DNA of 64,000 nt from Streptomyces sp. Tue6028 (GCF_002300165.1 NZ_MLCE01000014.1:163011-227010), one strand, 5' to 3'; positions 54,846 through 63,990 are shown, counted from the stretch's first letter. The notes: a model not told the origin generated them from the letters alone. Made by a program: numbers and translations.

Positions 54846-56410
54846 GCAACCAGGACGAGTTGCTGCGCATCGAAGGGATCCGCAAGACGTTCCCGGGCGT
54901 GGTCGCGCTCGACAGCGTGGACTTCGACCTGCGCCGCGGCGAGGTGCACGTGCTGCTCGGCGAGAACGGCGCCGGCAAGAGCACGCTCATCAAGATGCTC
55001 TCCGGCGCCTACCACCCCGACGCCGGGCGGGTCCTCGTCGACGGCGAGGAGGTCCGCATCCATGGGGCGCAGGACTCCGAGCGCCTCGGGATCGCCACCA
55101 TCTACCAGGAGTTCAACCTGGTCCCCGATCTCACGGTCGCCGAGAACATCTTCCTGGGCCGGCAGCCGCGCCGCTTCGGGATGATCGACCGCAAGGCGAT
55201 GGAGGCGGACGCCGCGGAGCTGCTCCGGCGCGTCGGCGTGAACGTGTCCCCCCGCGCACGGGTGCGCGAACTGGGCATAGCCCGCCTCCAGATGGTCGAG
55301 ATCGCGAAGGCGCTGAGCCTGCGGGCCCGCGTCCTGATCATGGACGAGCCGACCGCCGTGCTCACCTCCGAGGAGGTCGAGAAGCTCTTCGCGATCGTGC
55401 GTGCCCTGCGCGAGGACGGCGTCGGCGTCGTCTTCATCACCCACCACCTGGAGGAGATCGCCGCCCTGGGAGACAGGGTCACGGTGATCCGTGACGGGAA
55501 GAGCGTGGGCCAGGTGCCCGCGTCCACGCCCGAGGACGAACTCGTACGCCTGATGGTGGGCCGTTCCATCGAGCAGCAGTACCCGCGGGTGCGCCCCGTG
55601 TCCGGGGACGGCACCGGCGACGGGGCGGCGGCCGACTCGGCGCTGCTCACCGTCGAGGGGCTCACCCGGGACGGTGTCTTCCACGACGTGAGCTTCGAGG
55701 TGCGGGCCGGCGAGGTCGTCGGTATCGCGGGCCTCGTGGGCGCGGGCCGCACCGAGGTCGCGCGCGCCGTCTTCGGCGCCGACCCGTACGACAAGGGCGC
55801 CGTGAAGGTCGCCGGGGCCGCGCTGCGCCGGCACGACGTGAACGCCGCGATGGAGGCCGGCATCGGGCTCGTCCCCGAGGACCGCAAGGGCCAGGGCCTC
55901 GTCCTCGACGCCTCCGTCGAGGAGAACCTCGGCCTGGTCACCCTGCGCTCCGCCACGCACGGCGGGCTCGTCGACCTCAAGGGCCAGCGGACCGCTGCCG
56001 CCCGGATCGCCGGACAGCTCGGTGTCCGGATGGCGGGCCTCGGCCAGCATGTGCGCACCCTCTCCGGCGGCAACCAGCAGAAGGTCGTCATCGGGAAGTG
56101 GCTGCTCGCCGAGACCAGGGTGCTGATCCTCGACGAGCCGACCCGCGGCATCGACGTCGGAGCCAAGGTCGAGATCTACCAGCTCGTCAACGAACTGACC
56201 GCCGCCGGTGCCGCCGTCCTGATGATCTCCAGCGACCTTCCCGAGGTCCTCGGGATGAGCGACCGCGTCCTCGTGATGGCACAGGGCCGGATCGCGGGCG
56301 AACTGTCCGCCGACGAGGCCACGCAGGACTCCGTGATGGCGCTCGCCGTCAGCACACCGACCACCGACTCCGACTCCGAAACCGCTGTGGAGGGCTCCCG
56401 TGGCCACTGA
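54842..56410 (+). CDS. rbsA: Ribose ABC importer ATPase RbsA
   Basis: 522 residues with two ABC domains. Domain 1: Walker A GENGAGKST, Q-loop YQEF, Walker B RVLIMDEPTAVL. Domain 2 has the degenerate Walker A GLVGAGRTE usual for RbsA/MglA, signature LSGGNQQKV and Walker B RVLILDEPTRGIDVG. GTG start after AGGAG. The gene overlaps the fused permease by 11 bases. Drives sugar uptake from the cytosolic face. Length fits sugar importers of this kind. Confidence 0.93.
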   Translation: MSNQDELLRIEGIRKTFPGVVALDSVDFDLRRGEVHVLLGENGAGKSTLIKMLSGAYHPDAGRVLVDGEEVRIHGAQDSERLGIATIYQEFNLVPDLTVAENIFLGRQPRRFGMIDRKAMEADAAELLRRVGVNVSPRARVRELGIARLQMVEIAKALSLRARVLIMDEPTAVLTSEEVEKLFAIVRALREDGVGVVFITHHLEEIAALGDRVTVIRDGKSVGQVPASTPEDELVRLMVGRSIEQQYPRVRPVSGDGTGDGAAADSALLTVEGLTRDGVFHDVSFEVRAGEVVGIAGLVGAGRTEVARAVFGADPYDKGAVKVAGAALRRHDVNAAMEAGIGLVPEDRKGQGLVLDASVEENLGLVTLRSATHGGLVDLKGQRTAAARIAGQLGVRMAGLGQHVRTLSGGNQQKVVIGKWLLAETRVLILDEPTRGIDVGAKVEIYQLVNELTAAGAAVLMISSDLPEVLGMSDRVLVMAQGRIAGELSADEATQDSVMALAVSTPTTDSDSETAVEGSRGH

Positions 56411-58352
56411 CACGCAAACGAGCACATCGCGCGCCAGTGGCGCCTCGGCGGTCCGCCGCCTCCTGCTCGACAACGGAGCGCTCACCGCGCTCATCGTCCT
56501 CGTCATCGTGATGTCGGCGCTGTCCGGCGACTTCCTGACGACGGACAACCTGCTCAACATCGGCGTCCAGGCGGCCGTGACGGCCATCCTCGCCTTCGGC
56601 GTCACCTTCGTCATCGTCTCGGCGGGCATCGACCTGTCGGTCGGTTCGGTCGCGGCACTCTCCGCCACCGTCCTCGCCTGGACGGCGACCTCACAGGGCG
56701 TGCCGGTCTGGATCGCGGTGATCCTCGCGATCGCCACGGGCATCGCCTGCGGCCTGGTCAACGGCGTGCTGATCTCGTACGGGAAGCTGCCGCCGTTCAT
56801 CGCGACGCTCGCCATGCTCTCGGTGGGCCGCGGACTCTCCCTGGTGATCTCGCAGGGCAGCCCGATCCCGTTCCCCGACTCGATCTCGCACCTCGGTGAC
56901 ACCCTGGGCGGCTGGCTGCCCGTCCCGGTCCTGGTGATGGTCGTGATGGGCCTGATCACCGCGGTGATCCTGGGCCGTACCTACATCGGCCGCTCCATGT
57001 ACGCGATCGGCGGCAACGAGGAGGCCGCGCGCCTGTCCGGGCTGCGCGTGAAGAAGCAGAAGCTCGCCATCTACGCCCTGTCCGGTCTCTTCGCGGCCGC
57101 CGCGGGCATCGTGCTCGCCTCCCGGCTCTCCTCCGCGCAGCCGCAGGCCGCGCAGGGCTACGAGCTCGACGCGATCGCCGCGGTCGTCATCGGCGGCGCC
57201 TCGCTGGCCGGCGGCACGGGCAAGGCGTCCGGCACGCTGATCGGCGCGCTGATCCTGGCGGTGCTGCGCAACGGCCTCAACCTCCTGTCCGTGTCGGCCT
57301 TCTGGCAGCAGGTCGTCATCGGTGTGGTGATCGCGCTGGCGGTGCTGCTCGACACGGTGCGGCGCAAGGCCGGGGCGACTCCGGTCGCCGCCGGGGCGGG
57401 CACCCCGGGCGGCAAGGGCAAGCAGGCGGCGACGTACGTCATCGCCGCGGTGGTCGCGGCGGCCGTCGTCGGCGCCATGTCCTTCCTGCACACCGGTTCG
57501 TCCTCGTCGACGACGCAGAAGGTGGGCCTGTCGCTGTCCACCCTGAACAACCCGTTCTTCGTCCAGATCAAGGCGGGTGCGCAGCAGGAGGCGAAGAAGC
57601 TCGGCGCGGACCTGACCGTCACGGACGCCCAGAACGACGCCTCGCAGCAGGCCAACCAGCTCCAGAACTTCACCAGTTCCGGCGTCGGTTCGATCATCGT
57701 CAACCCGGTGGACTCGGACGCGGCGGGCCCCGCGGTCCGTTCGGCGAACAAGGCCGACATCCCCGTCGTCGGCGTCGACCGGGGCGTGAACAAGGCGGAC
57801 ACCGCGGCGCTGGTCGCCTCCGACAACGTCGCGGGCGGCAAGCTGGGCGCCCAGGCGCTGGCCGAGAAGCTGGGCGGCAAGGGCAAGATCGTGATCCTTC
57901 AGGGTCTGGCGGGCACGTCCGCGAGCCGTGAGCGCGGCGCGGGCTTCGCCGAGGGCCTCAAGGCCTACCCCGGTATCCAGGTCGTCGCCCGGCAGCCCGC
58001 CGACTTCGACCGCACCAAGGGCCTCGACGTCATGACGAACCTGCTGCAGGCCCACCCCGACATCCAGGGCGTCTTCGCCGAGAACGACGAGATGGCGCTC
58101 GGCGCGATCAAGGCGCTCGGCTCCAAGGCGGGCAAGTCGGTGTCGGTCATCGGCTTCGACGGCACCCCCGACGGTCTCAAGGCGGTCCAGGCGGGCACGC
58201 TGTACGCGTCCGTCGCCCAGCAGCCCAAGGAGCTCGGCCGGATCGCGGTGGAGAACGCGCTGAAGGCCGCCGAGGGCAAGAAGGTCGAGGAGACGGTGAA
58301 GGTGCCGGTGAAGGTGGTCACGAAGGAGAACGTGGCCGGCTTCGGCGGCTGA
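56400..58352 (+). CDS. Fused ribose permease and substrate-binding protein (RbsC-RbsB)
   Basis: 650 residues. Residues 20-320 are an RbsC permease with about ten membrane helices and the ATPase-docking loop GGNEEAARLSGL. A Gly/Ala linker (322-342) and one more membrane helix (344-364) lead to residues 374-650, an RbsB-type binding protein (KVGLSLSTLNNPFFVQIKAGAQQEAKKLGADLTVTDAQND; VVGVDRGVN; VIGFDGTPDGLKAVQAGTLYASVAQQP). Normally these are two proteins. The extra helix puts the binding domain outside, tethered beside its permease. GTG start 56400. No stop or frameshift remnant is visible at the junction. Confidence 0.92.
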   Translation: MATDTQTSTSRASGASAVRRLLLDNGALTALIVLVIVMSALSGDFLTTDNLLNIGVQAAVTAILAFGVTFVIVSAGIDLSVGSVAALSATVLAWTATSQGVPVWIAVILAIATGIACGLVNGVLISYGKLPPFIATLAMLSVGRGLSLVISQGSPIPFPDSISHLGDTLGGWLPVPVLVMVVMGLITAVILGRTYIGRSMYAIGGNEEAARLSGLRVKKQKLAIYALSGLFAAAAGIVLASRLSSAQPQAAQGYELDAIAAVVIGGASLAGGTGKASGTLIGALILAVLRNGLNLLSVSAFWQQVVIGVVIALAVLLDTVRRKAGATPVAAGAGTPGGKGKQAATYVIAAVVAAAVVGAMSFLHTGSSSSTTQKVGLSLSTLNNPFFVQIKAGAQQEAKKLGADLTVTDAQNDASQQANQLQNFTSSGVGSIIVNPVDSDAAGPAVRSANKADIPVVGVDRGVNKADTAALVASDNVAGGKLGAQALAEKLGGKGKIVILQGLAGTSASRERGAGFAEGLKAYPGIQVVARQPADFDRTKGLDVMTNLLQAHPDIQGVFAENDEMALGAIKALGSKAGKSVSVIGFDGTPDGLKAVQAGTLYASVAQQPKELGRIAVENALKAAEGKKVEETVKVPVKVVTKENVAGFGG

Positions 58353-58368
58353 CCCGGCCACGGACGGC

Positions 58369-58405
58369 GGGTGCAAGGGAGGCCGCACCGGCCTCCCTTG
58401 CACCC
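58369..58405 (+). terminator. Strong hairpin between rbsCB and rbsK
   Basis: GGGTGCAAGGGAGGCC pairs perfectly with GGCCTCCCTTGCACCC around five bases, 17 bases after rbsCB. It could end or attenuate transcription before rbsK/rbsD. Confidence 0.85.
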
Positions 58406-58535
58406 CGTCCCGGGCACCCGCCCGGATGCGCGGGAACCCCTGGGGACACCGCCCCGGCCCACCTGACGGCGCTCGACGCAATGCCGCACCGCCGCTCCGA
58501 CCCACCCGAGCAGCACCCGAGCAGGGAGACAGTTC

Positions 58536-59438
58536 ATGTACGACTACGACCTTCTGGTCGTCGGATCGGCCAACGCCGACCTGGTGATCGGGGTCGAGCG
58601 GCGGCCCGCGGCCGGTGAGACGGTGCTCGGCTCCGACCTCGTCGTCCACCCGGGCGGCAAGGGCGCCAACCAGGCGGTCGCCGCCGCCCGCCTCGGCGCC
58701 CGTACCGCCCTGCTGGCCCGGGTCGGCGACGACGCGCACGGCCGGCTGCTGCTCGACTCGCAGCGGGAGGCCGGCGTCGACACCGTCGGCGTGCTGGTCG
58801 GCGGGGCGCCCACCGGCGTCGCGCTGATCACGGTGGACCCGTCCGGGGACAACAGCATCGTGGTCTCGCCCGGCGCCAACGGGCGGCTGACGCCCGAGGA
58901 CGTGCGCGCGGCGGGAAGCCTGTTCCAGGCCTCCCGGGTGGTGTCGGCACAGCTGGAGGTACCGCTGGAGTCGGTCACGGAGGCAGTACGGCATCTCGCG
59001 GACGGCGGTCGTTTCGTGCTGAACCCCTCGCCCCCGCAGGCCCTGCCCGCCGAGGTGCTCGCGGCCTGCGACCCGCTGATCGTGAACGAGCACGAGGCGC
59101 GGGTGATCGCCGGCACGGAGCTCGGGGAGCGTCCCGAGGACTGGGCGGAGGCCCTGCTCGCGCTCGGCCCCCGTTCGGTGGTCATCACGCTGGGCGCCCG
59201 GGGCGCGCTGGTGGCCGAGCGGGCGGGCGCCCGGGTCCGGGTACCGTCCGTGCCGGTGGCGGCCGTGGACACCACGGGTGCGGGCGACGCGTTCACCGCG
59301 GCGCTGGCCTGGCGGCTGGGCCGCGGGGAGTCGCTGGCACAGGCCGCCGGGTACGCCGCCCGGGTCGGCGCCGCCGCCGTCACCCGGCCGGGGGCGCAGG
59401 AGTCCTTCCCCACCGCCGAGGAGGTGGCGGCGCTGTGA
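58536..59438 (+). CDS. rbsK: Ribokinase
   Basis: 300 residues, PfkB family; phosphorylates D-ribose to ribose 5-phosphate. Motifs: VVGSANADLVIGVERRPAAGETVLGSDLVVHPGGKGANQAVAAARLGA (substrate loop) and VAAVDTTGAGDAFTAALAWRLGRG (ATP site, catalytic Asp). ATG 58536 follows GGGAGA. It lies 183 bases after rbsCB, across the hairpin, so it may have its own promoter. The stop overlaps rbsD start (GTGA). Confidence 0.94.
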   Translation: MYDYDLLVVGSANADLVIGVERRPAAGETVLGSDLVVHPGGKGANQAVAAARLGARTALLARVGDDAHGRLLLDSQREAGVDTVGVLVGGAPTGVALITVDPSGDNSIVVSPGANGRLTPEDVRAAGSLFQASRVVSAQLEVPLESVTEAVRHLADGGRFVLNPSPPQALPAEVLAACDPLIVNEHEARVIAGTELGERPEDWAEALLALGPRSVVITLGARGALVAERAGARVRVPSVPVAAVDTTGAGDAFTAALAWRLGRGESLAQAAGYAARVGAAAVTRPGAQESFPTAEEVAAL

Positions 59439-59824
59439 AGAAGGCCGGAATCCTGAACCGTCATCTCGCGGGCGCGCTCGCCGGACTGGGCCACGGCGAC
59501 GGTGTCCTGGTGTGCGACGCGGGGATGCCCGTGCCCGCCGGCCCGCTCCTCGTCGACCTCGCGTTCCGGGCCGGAGTGCCGTCCTTCGCCGAGGTCCTGG
59601 AAGGTCTGCTGGACGAGCTGGTGATCGAGGGCGCGACGGCCGCGCGCGAGGTCCGCGAGGTCAATCCGGCGGCGACGCGGCTGCTCACGCGGCACTTCCC
59701 CGCCCTCGAACTCGTGCCGCACGAGGAGCTCAAGGCGCTGTCGGCGGGCGCGAAGCTGATCGTCCGCACCGGCGAGGCGCGACCCTACGCGAACGTGCTG
59801 CTGCACTGCGGGGTCTTCTTCTAG
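59435..59824 (+). CDS. rbsD: D-ribose pyranase
   Basis: 129 residues. Opening MKKAGILNRHLAGALAGLGHGDGVLVCDAGMPVPAG and closing RTGEARPYANVLLHCGVFF are RbsD signatures; catalytic His at residue 20 of GLGHGD and the YxN near the end are visible. Interconverts beta-pyranose and furanose forms so that RbsK receives its substrate. GTG start inside the end of rbsK. Confidence 0.95.
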   Translation: MKKAGILNRHLAGALAGLGHGDGVLVCDAGMPVPAGPLLVDLAFRAGVPSFAEVLEGLLDELVIEGATAAREVREVNPAATRLLTRHFPALELVPHEELKALSAGAKLIVRTGEARPYANVLLHCGVFF

Positions 59825-59961
59825 GCCGGTCCTGTGGCGCCCGGCGGTACGGACGGGCTCCGCGGCGGACCGCGGGCGCGCGCCGCACCGGCGCCGACCG
59901 CGGGGGCCTGCCGGGGGCGACGGGCGCGCACATTCCTACCGGAAGACGTGCCGGAAGACTT

Positions 59962-59993
59962 CGAGGGGCCCGGTCCGTCGACCGGGCCCCTCG
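59962..59993 (+). terminator. Hairpin behind rbsD
   Basis: CGAGGGGCCCGGT pairs with ACCGGGCCCCTCG around six bases and is followed by GCTTTCCCC. The surrounding gap 59825-60141 holds no gene. Confidence 0.8.
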
Positions 59994-60141
59994 GCTTTCC
60001 CCTCCGTATCAGAACCCCCGCGGATCCCCCCAGATCCCCCCTCCAGAAGTCCTGATGCCAAGTACGACCCGCGAGGTACGGGGAGGGTTGCACGGGCTTT
60101 CCAAGATTTTTTCCGGTGGTCTGTTCCGGGCGCCGGGCGCC

Positions 60142-60969
60142 TCAGACGGCGTGGGCGAGGAACCGCTGCGCGGTCTCGGCCAGCACCTCCCGCCCGTCCC
60201 GCGCCCACAGCGCGTCGTTGAAGAGCTCGACCTCGATCGGGCCGTCGTACCCGGCCTTCTCGACGTAGGACCGCCACTCACGCATGTCGATCGCGCCGTC
60301 GCCGATCTGGCCGCGGCCGTTGAGGACGCCCTCCGGCAGCGGGGTGGTCCAGTCGGCCAGCTGGAAGGAGTGGATGCGGCCGGAGGCACCCGCGCGGGCG
60401 ATCTGGGCGGGTGCCGTGTCGTCCCACCAGAGGTGGTACGTGTCGACCGTGACGCCGACCTGCTCGGCGGGGAAGCGCTCCGCGAGGTCGAGGGCCTGGG
60501 CGAGGGTCGACACCACACAGCGGTCCGCCGCGTACATGGGGTGCAGCGGTTCGACGGCCAGGCGCACACCACGGGCGGCGGCGTACGGGCCCAGTTCGCC
60601 GAGGGCGTCGGCGATGCGCTCCCGCGCGCCGTGCAGGTCCTTGGAGCCGGCCGGCAGACCGCCGGACACCAGCACCAGGGTGTCCGTGCCGAGCGTCGCC
60701 GCCTCGTCGACCGCGGCCCGGTTGTCGTCCAGGGCCCGCGCGCGCTCGGCCGGGTCGGTCGCGGTGAGGAAGCCGCCGCGGCACAGTGTCGTCACCGCCA
60801 GGCCCGCGTCGCGGACGAGGGCGGCCGTGGCCTCGAGTCCGTGGGCCCGGACGGGCTCGCGCCACAGGCCGACGCCGGGGACGCCCAGTTCCCGGCAGGC
60901 GTCGACGAGTTCCGGCAGGGACAGCTGCTTGACCGTCATCTGGTTGATGGAGAAACGGGCGAGGCTCAT
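60142..60969 (-). CDS. Sugar phosphate isomerase/epimerase (TIM barrel)
   Basis: 275 residues: RFSINQMTVKQLSLPELVDACRELGVPGVGLWREPVRAHGL, TLCRGGFLTATD, LVLVSGGLPAGSKDLHGARERIADALGELGPYAAARGVRLAVEPLHPMYAADRCVVSTLAQALDLAERF, VGVTVDTYHLWWDDTAPAQIARAGASGRIHSFQLADW, GPIEVELFND. This is the xylose-isomerase-like/IolE-IolI metal enzyme family (ligands E in VEPLHPM, D in VDTYH, H in RIHSF, E in EVELF). Third gene of a leftward unit with a DUF993 gene and a dehydrogenase, coupled by ATGA. Substrate unknown. Confidence 0.85.
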   Translation of the reverse strand: MSLARFSINQMTVKQLSLPELVDACRELGVPGVGLWREPVRAHGLEATAALVRDAGLAVTTLCRGGFLTATDPAERARALDDNRAAVDEAATLGTDTLVLVSGGLPAGSKDLHGARERIADALGELGPYAAARGVRLAVEPLHPMYAADRCVVSTLAQALDLAERFPAEQVGVTVDTYHLWWDDTAPAQIARAGASGRIHSFQLADWTTPLPEGVLNGRGQIGDGAIDMREWRSYVEKAGYDGPIEVELFNDALWARDGREVLAETAQRFLAHAV

Positions 60970-62120
60970 GGGGTCACTCCGTACAGGGCCAGCAGGGACT
61001 TCATCCGTGCCTCGGCCGGCTCCGGGTTCGGGAACAGGCCGAGTCCGTCCGCCAGTTCGTAGGCACGGGCGAAGTGCGGCAGCGAGCGGGCCGACTGGAG
61101 TCCGCCCACCATGGTGAAGTGCTCCTGGTGGCCGGCCAGCCAGGCCAGGAACACCACGCCCGTCTTGTAGAAGCGCGTCGGTGCCTGGAACAGGTGGCGG
61201 GACAACTCGACCGTGGGGTCGAGGAGTTCGCGGAAGCCCTTGACGTCGCCGGTGTCCAGGACCCGTACCGCCTGCGCGGCGAGCGGGCCCAGTGGGTCGA
61301 AGATGCCGAGGAGCGCGTGGCTGAAGCCCCGCTCGTCTCCCGCGATCAGCTCCGGGTAGTTGAAGTCGTCGCCGGTGTAGCAGCGGACGCCGTCCGGGAG
61401 GCGGCGGCGCAGGTCGACCTCCCGCTGTGCGTCCAGCAGCGAGACCTTGATGCCGTCGACCTTGTCCGGGTGGGCGGCGATGACCTCCAGGAAGGTGTCG
61501 GTCGCGGCGTCGAGGTCGGACGAGCCCCAGTAGCCCTCCAGGGCCGGGTCGAACATCGGGCCCAGCCAGTGCAGGATCACCGGGTCGGCGGACTGCCGGA
61601 GCAGATGGCCGTAGACCTCCAGGTAGTCCTCCGGTCCGGCGGCGGTCGCGGCCAGCGCCCGGGACGCCATGAGGATCGCCCGGCCGCCCGCCTCCTCGGC
61701 CACGGCGAGCTGTTCCTCGTAGGCCGTGCGGATCTCCGCCAGGGAGGCCGGGCCCGTCAGCTGGTCCGTGCCCACTCCGCAGGCGATCCGGCCGCCGACG
61801 GCGCGGGCCTCGGCGGCGCTGCGGCGGACGAGTTCGGCCGCGCCCGCCCAGTCCAGGCCCATCCCGCGCTGCGCGGTGTCCATGGCCTCGGCGACACCGA
61901 GGCCGTGCGACCACAGGTGGCGCCGGAAGGCGAGGGTGGCGTCCCAGTCGATCGCGGCGGGCGAGTCGGGCGAGACGTCGGCGTACGGATCGGCGACGAC
62001 GTGCGCGGCCGAGTAGACCGTGCGGGAGGCGAGCGGCGCCCCGGTGGTGACGGTGAGCGGTTCGGTGCGCGGCCGGTACGTCCTCAGCCGGCCGGCCGCG
62101 TCCGGGAGTCGGAGGGTCAC
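60966..62120 (-). CDS. DUF993 / dihydrodipicolinate-synthase-like family protein
   Basis: 384 residues from GTG 62120 (GTGA overlap with the dehydrogenase). Features such as DWDATLAFRRHLWSHGLGVAEAMDTAQRGMGLDWAGAAELVRRSAAEAR, ILMASRALAATAAGPEDYLEVYGHLLRQSADPVILHWLGPMFDPALEGYWGSSD, VDGIKVSLLDA (possible Schiff-base Lys in GIKVS) and RCYTGDDFNYPELI suggest a DHDPS-like aldolase barrel (the family I recall as DUF993). It may perform an aldol cleavage in the pathway served by its neighbours. Reaction unknown. Confidence 0.8.
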   Translation of the reverse strand: MTLRLPDAAGRLRTYRPRTEPLTVTTGAPLASRTVYSAAHVVADPYADVSPDSPAAIDWDATLAFRRHLWSHGLGVAEAMDTAQRGMGLDWAGAAELVRRSAAEARAVGGRIACGVGTDQLTGPASLAEIRTAYEEQLAVAEEAGGRAILMASRALAATAAGPEDYLEVYGHLLRQSADPVILHWLGPMFDPALEGYWGSSDLDAATDTFLEVIAAHPDKVDGIKVSLLDAQREVDLRRRLPDGVRCYTGDDFNYPELIAGDERGFSHALLGIFDPLGPLAAQAVRVLDTGDVKGFRELLDPTVELSRHLFQAPTRFYKTGVVFLAWLAGHQEHFTMVGGLQSARSLPHFARAYELADGLGLFPNPEPAEARMKSLLALYGVTP

Positions 62121-63268
62121 AGGGAGATCTCCGGCACGTCGAGGCGGCGGCCCTCGGCCGAGGACTTCAGTCCCAGCTCGGCGAGCTGGACGCCGCGGGC
62201 GCCGGCGAGCAGGTCCCAGTGGTAGGGCGTACCGGCGTAGACGTGCTTGAGGAAGAGCTCCCACTGGGCCTTGAAGCCGTTGTCGAACTCCGTGTTGTCG
62301 GGGACCTCCTGCCATTGGTCGCGAAAGGAGTAGGTGGCGGGGATGTCCGGGTTCCAGACCGGCTTGGGGGTCGCGGACCGGTGCTGGACGCGGCAGTTGC
62401 GCAGCCCCGCGACGGCGGAGCCCTCGGTGCCGTCGACCTGGAACTCGACGAGCTCGTCGCGGTTGACGCGCACGGCCCAGGACGAGTTGATCTGGGCGAC
62501 GGCGCCGCCCTCCAGCTCGAAGATGCCGTACGCGGCGTCGTCGGCGGTGGCGTCGTACGGCTTGTCCTGCTCGTCCCAGCGCTGCGGGACGTGGGTGGCG
62601 GTGAGCGCCTGCACGGAGGTCACCCGCCCGAACAGCTCGTGCAGGACGTACTCCCAGTGCGGGAACATGTCGACGACGATGCCGCCGCCGTCCTCCGCGC
62701 GGTAGTTCCAGGAGGGGCGCTGGGCGCTCTGCCAGTCGCCCTCGAAGACCCAGTAGCCGAACTCGCCGCGGACGGACAGGATCCGCCCGAAGAAGCCGCC
62801 GTCGACGAGCCGCTTCAGCTTCAGCAGGCCGGGGAGGAAGAGCTTGTCCTGGACGACGCCGTGCTTGACGCCCTTCTCGTGGGCGAGCCGGGCCAGTTCG
62901 AGGGCGCCGTCGAGGCCGGTGGCGGTGGGCTTCTCGGTGTAGATGTGCTTGCCGGCGGCGACGGCCTTCCGGATGGCCTCCTCGCGGGCGGAGGTGACCT
63001 GCGCGTCGAAGTAGATGTCGGTCGTCGGGTCGGCGAGGACGGAGTCCAGGTCCGTCGACCAGTGCTCGAGGCCGTGCTGCTCGGCGAGGGCCCGCAGGGC
63101 GTGCTCGCGGCGGCCCACGAGGACGGGTTCGGGCCACAGCACGGTGCCGTCCCCGAGGTCGAGGCCGCCCTGGTCGCGCAGGGCGAGAATCGAGCGGACG
63201 AGGTGCTGGCGGTAGCCCATGCGTCCCGTCACGCCGTTCATGGCGATCCGCACCGTCTTGCGTGTCAC
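62117..63268 (-). CDS. Gfo/Idh/MocA-family oxidoreductase
   Basis: 383 residues. N-terminal Rossmann fold (VRIAMNGVTGRMGYRQHLVRSILAL...VLVGRREHALRALAEQHG) with IYTEKPTATGLDGALELARLAHEKGVKHGVVQDKLFLPGLLKL, the EKP motif of this family, and a C-terminal beta-sheet domain (GGGIVVDMFPHWEYVLHELFG; INSSWAVRVNRDELVEFQVDGTEGSAVAGL). Probably oxidises a sugar or cyclitol with NAD(P)+. GTG 63268 after GAAGGGA; first gene of the three-gene leftward unit. A LacI-type half-palindrome lies upstream. Confidence 0.88.
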   Translation of the reverse strand: MTRKTVRIAMNGVTGRMGYRQHLVRSILALRDQGGLDLGDGTVLWPEPVLVGRREHALRALAEQHGLEHWSTDLDSVLADPTTDIYFDAQVTSAREEAIRKAVAAGKHIYTEKPTATGLDGALELARLAHEKGVKHGVVQDKLFLPGLLKLKRLVDGGFFGRILSVRGEFGYWVFEGDWQSAQRPSWNYRAEDGGGIVVDMFPHWEYVLHELFGRVTSVQALTATHVPQRWDEQDKPYDATADDAAYGIFELEGGAVAQINSSWAVRVNRDELVEFQVDGTEGSAVAGLRNCRVQHRSATPKPVWNPDIPATYSFRDQWQEVPDNTEFDNGFKAQWELFLKHVYAGTPYHWDLLAGARGVQLAELGLKSSAEGRRLDVPEISL

Positions 63269-63323
63269 GTCATTCCCTTCGTACGCGAGTTCCGCGCCGT
63301 CCCGCCCTACTGGTGAGCAGGAC

Positions 63324-63337
63324 AGCAAGCGCTTTCT
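63324..63337. promoter_or_regulatory. Candidate LacI-family operator upstream of dehydrogenase operon
   Basis: AGCAAGCGCTTTCT has the central AAGCGCTT palindrome of LacI-family sites (TGnAAnCGnTTnCA) but misses the outer TG/CA. It lies 56-69 bases before GTG 63268. Confidence 0.6.
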
Positions 63338-63469
63338 ATCCAGAGAGAAGCTAGCCTCTGCCGGGCCGATCGGACAAGACCACGCGGGCGAGGAGATGTT
63401 CGACCCTCCGGACGGCTGGACGTGGAGGCCATGGGCGCGGTCGGATGTACCCGCACGTGACAGCCGTGC

Positions 63470-63776
63470 GTGACCGGTCCGGGCCACGGACCTGGGACCT
63501 TGCGGCTGCCCACGGGCACGGCCGCACGGCGTGCGGCCGGGACCGCCGCACGAGGTACGGCCGCACGGCCGCACGGCGTGCGACGGAATGACGTACGGCG
63601 GCACGACGGACGGCCCGACGGCCGCACCGCGTGCGGGCGTACGCCGTTACGGCGGGCGTCGTCGCGGCGTACGGCGTTGCGGTCGCCCGGTGTACGACCG
63701 CGCGGCATGCCCCGGGCCCCGGGGCATGCCGCGGGTGTGCGGCCGGACGGCCGACGGCCGCGGCGCGCGGTCTCCG
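63470..63776. repeat. Low-complexity CGTACGGC/GCACGGC-rich region
   Basis: Repeated short words (TACGGCCGCACGG, GGCGTACGGCG, GCACGGCGTGCGG) with many inverted pairs and no supported gene. A 226-codon minus-strand reading through here is biased in composition and looks spurious. Confidence 0.6.
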
Positions 63777-63842
63777 GCCGTCCGGACGGGGGGTCCGTCC
63801 GGACGGGGGGTCCGTCCGGCCGGGGGTCCGTCCGGCCGGGGG
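63777..63842. repeat. 16-17-base tandem repeat (four copies)
   Basis: Units of TCCGTCCGGMCGGGGG, each containing the palindrome CCGTCCGGACGG or its variant, end to end. Confidence 0.8.
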
Positions 63843-63882
63843 ATACCGCTTCGGCGCAGATCGAGGCGGGAGGGGCGGCGTG

Positions 63883-63990
63883 GCTGCGGTGCAGGTTGCC
63901 GCGGACGGACGGTGTACGGCTGCGGTGCGGGTTGCCGCGGACGGACGGTGTACGGCTGCGGTGCGGGTTGCCGCGGACGGACGGCATGCT
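63883..63990. repeat. 36-base tandem repeat (three copies) at window edge
   Basis: Units start at 63883, 63919 and 63955 with GCTGCGGTGCGGGTTGCC; copies 2 and 3 are almost identical. The array may continue past the window. Confidence 0.85.

Noticed and set aside
63307..63987. 226-codon minus-strand gene
   Set aside because: It spans three repeat arrays, has repeated PSVRGNPHRSRT blocks from DNA repeats and no ribosome site.
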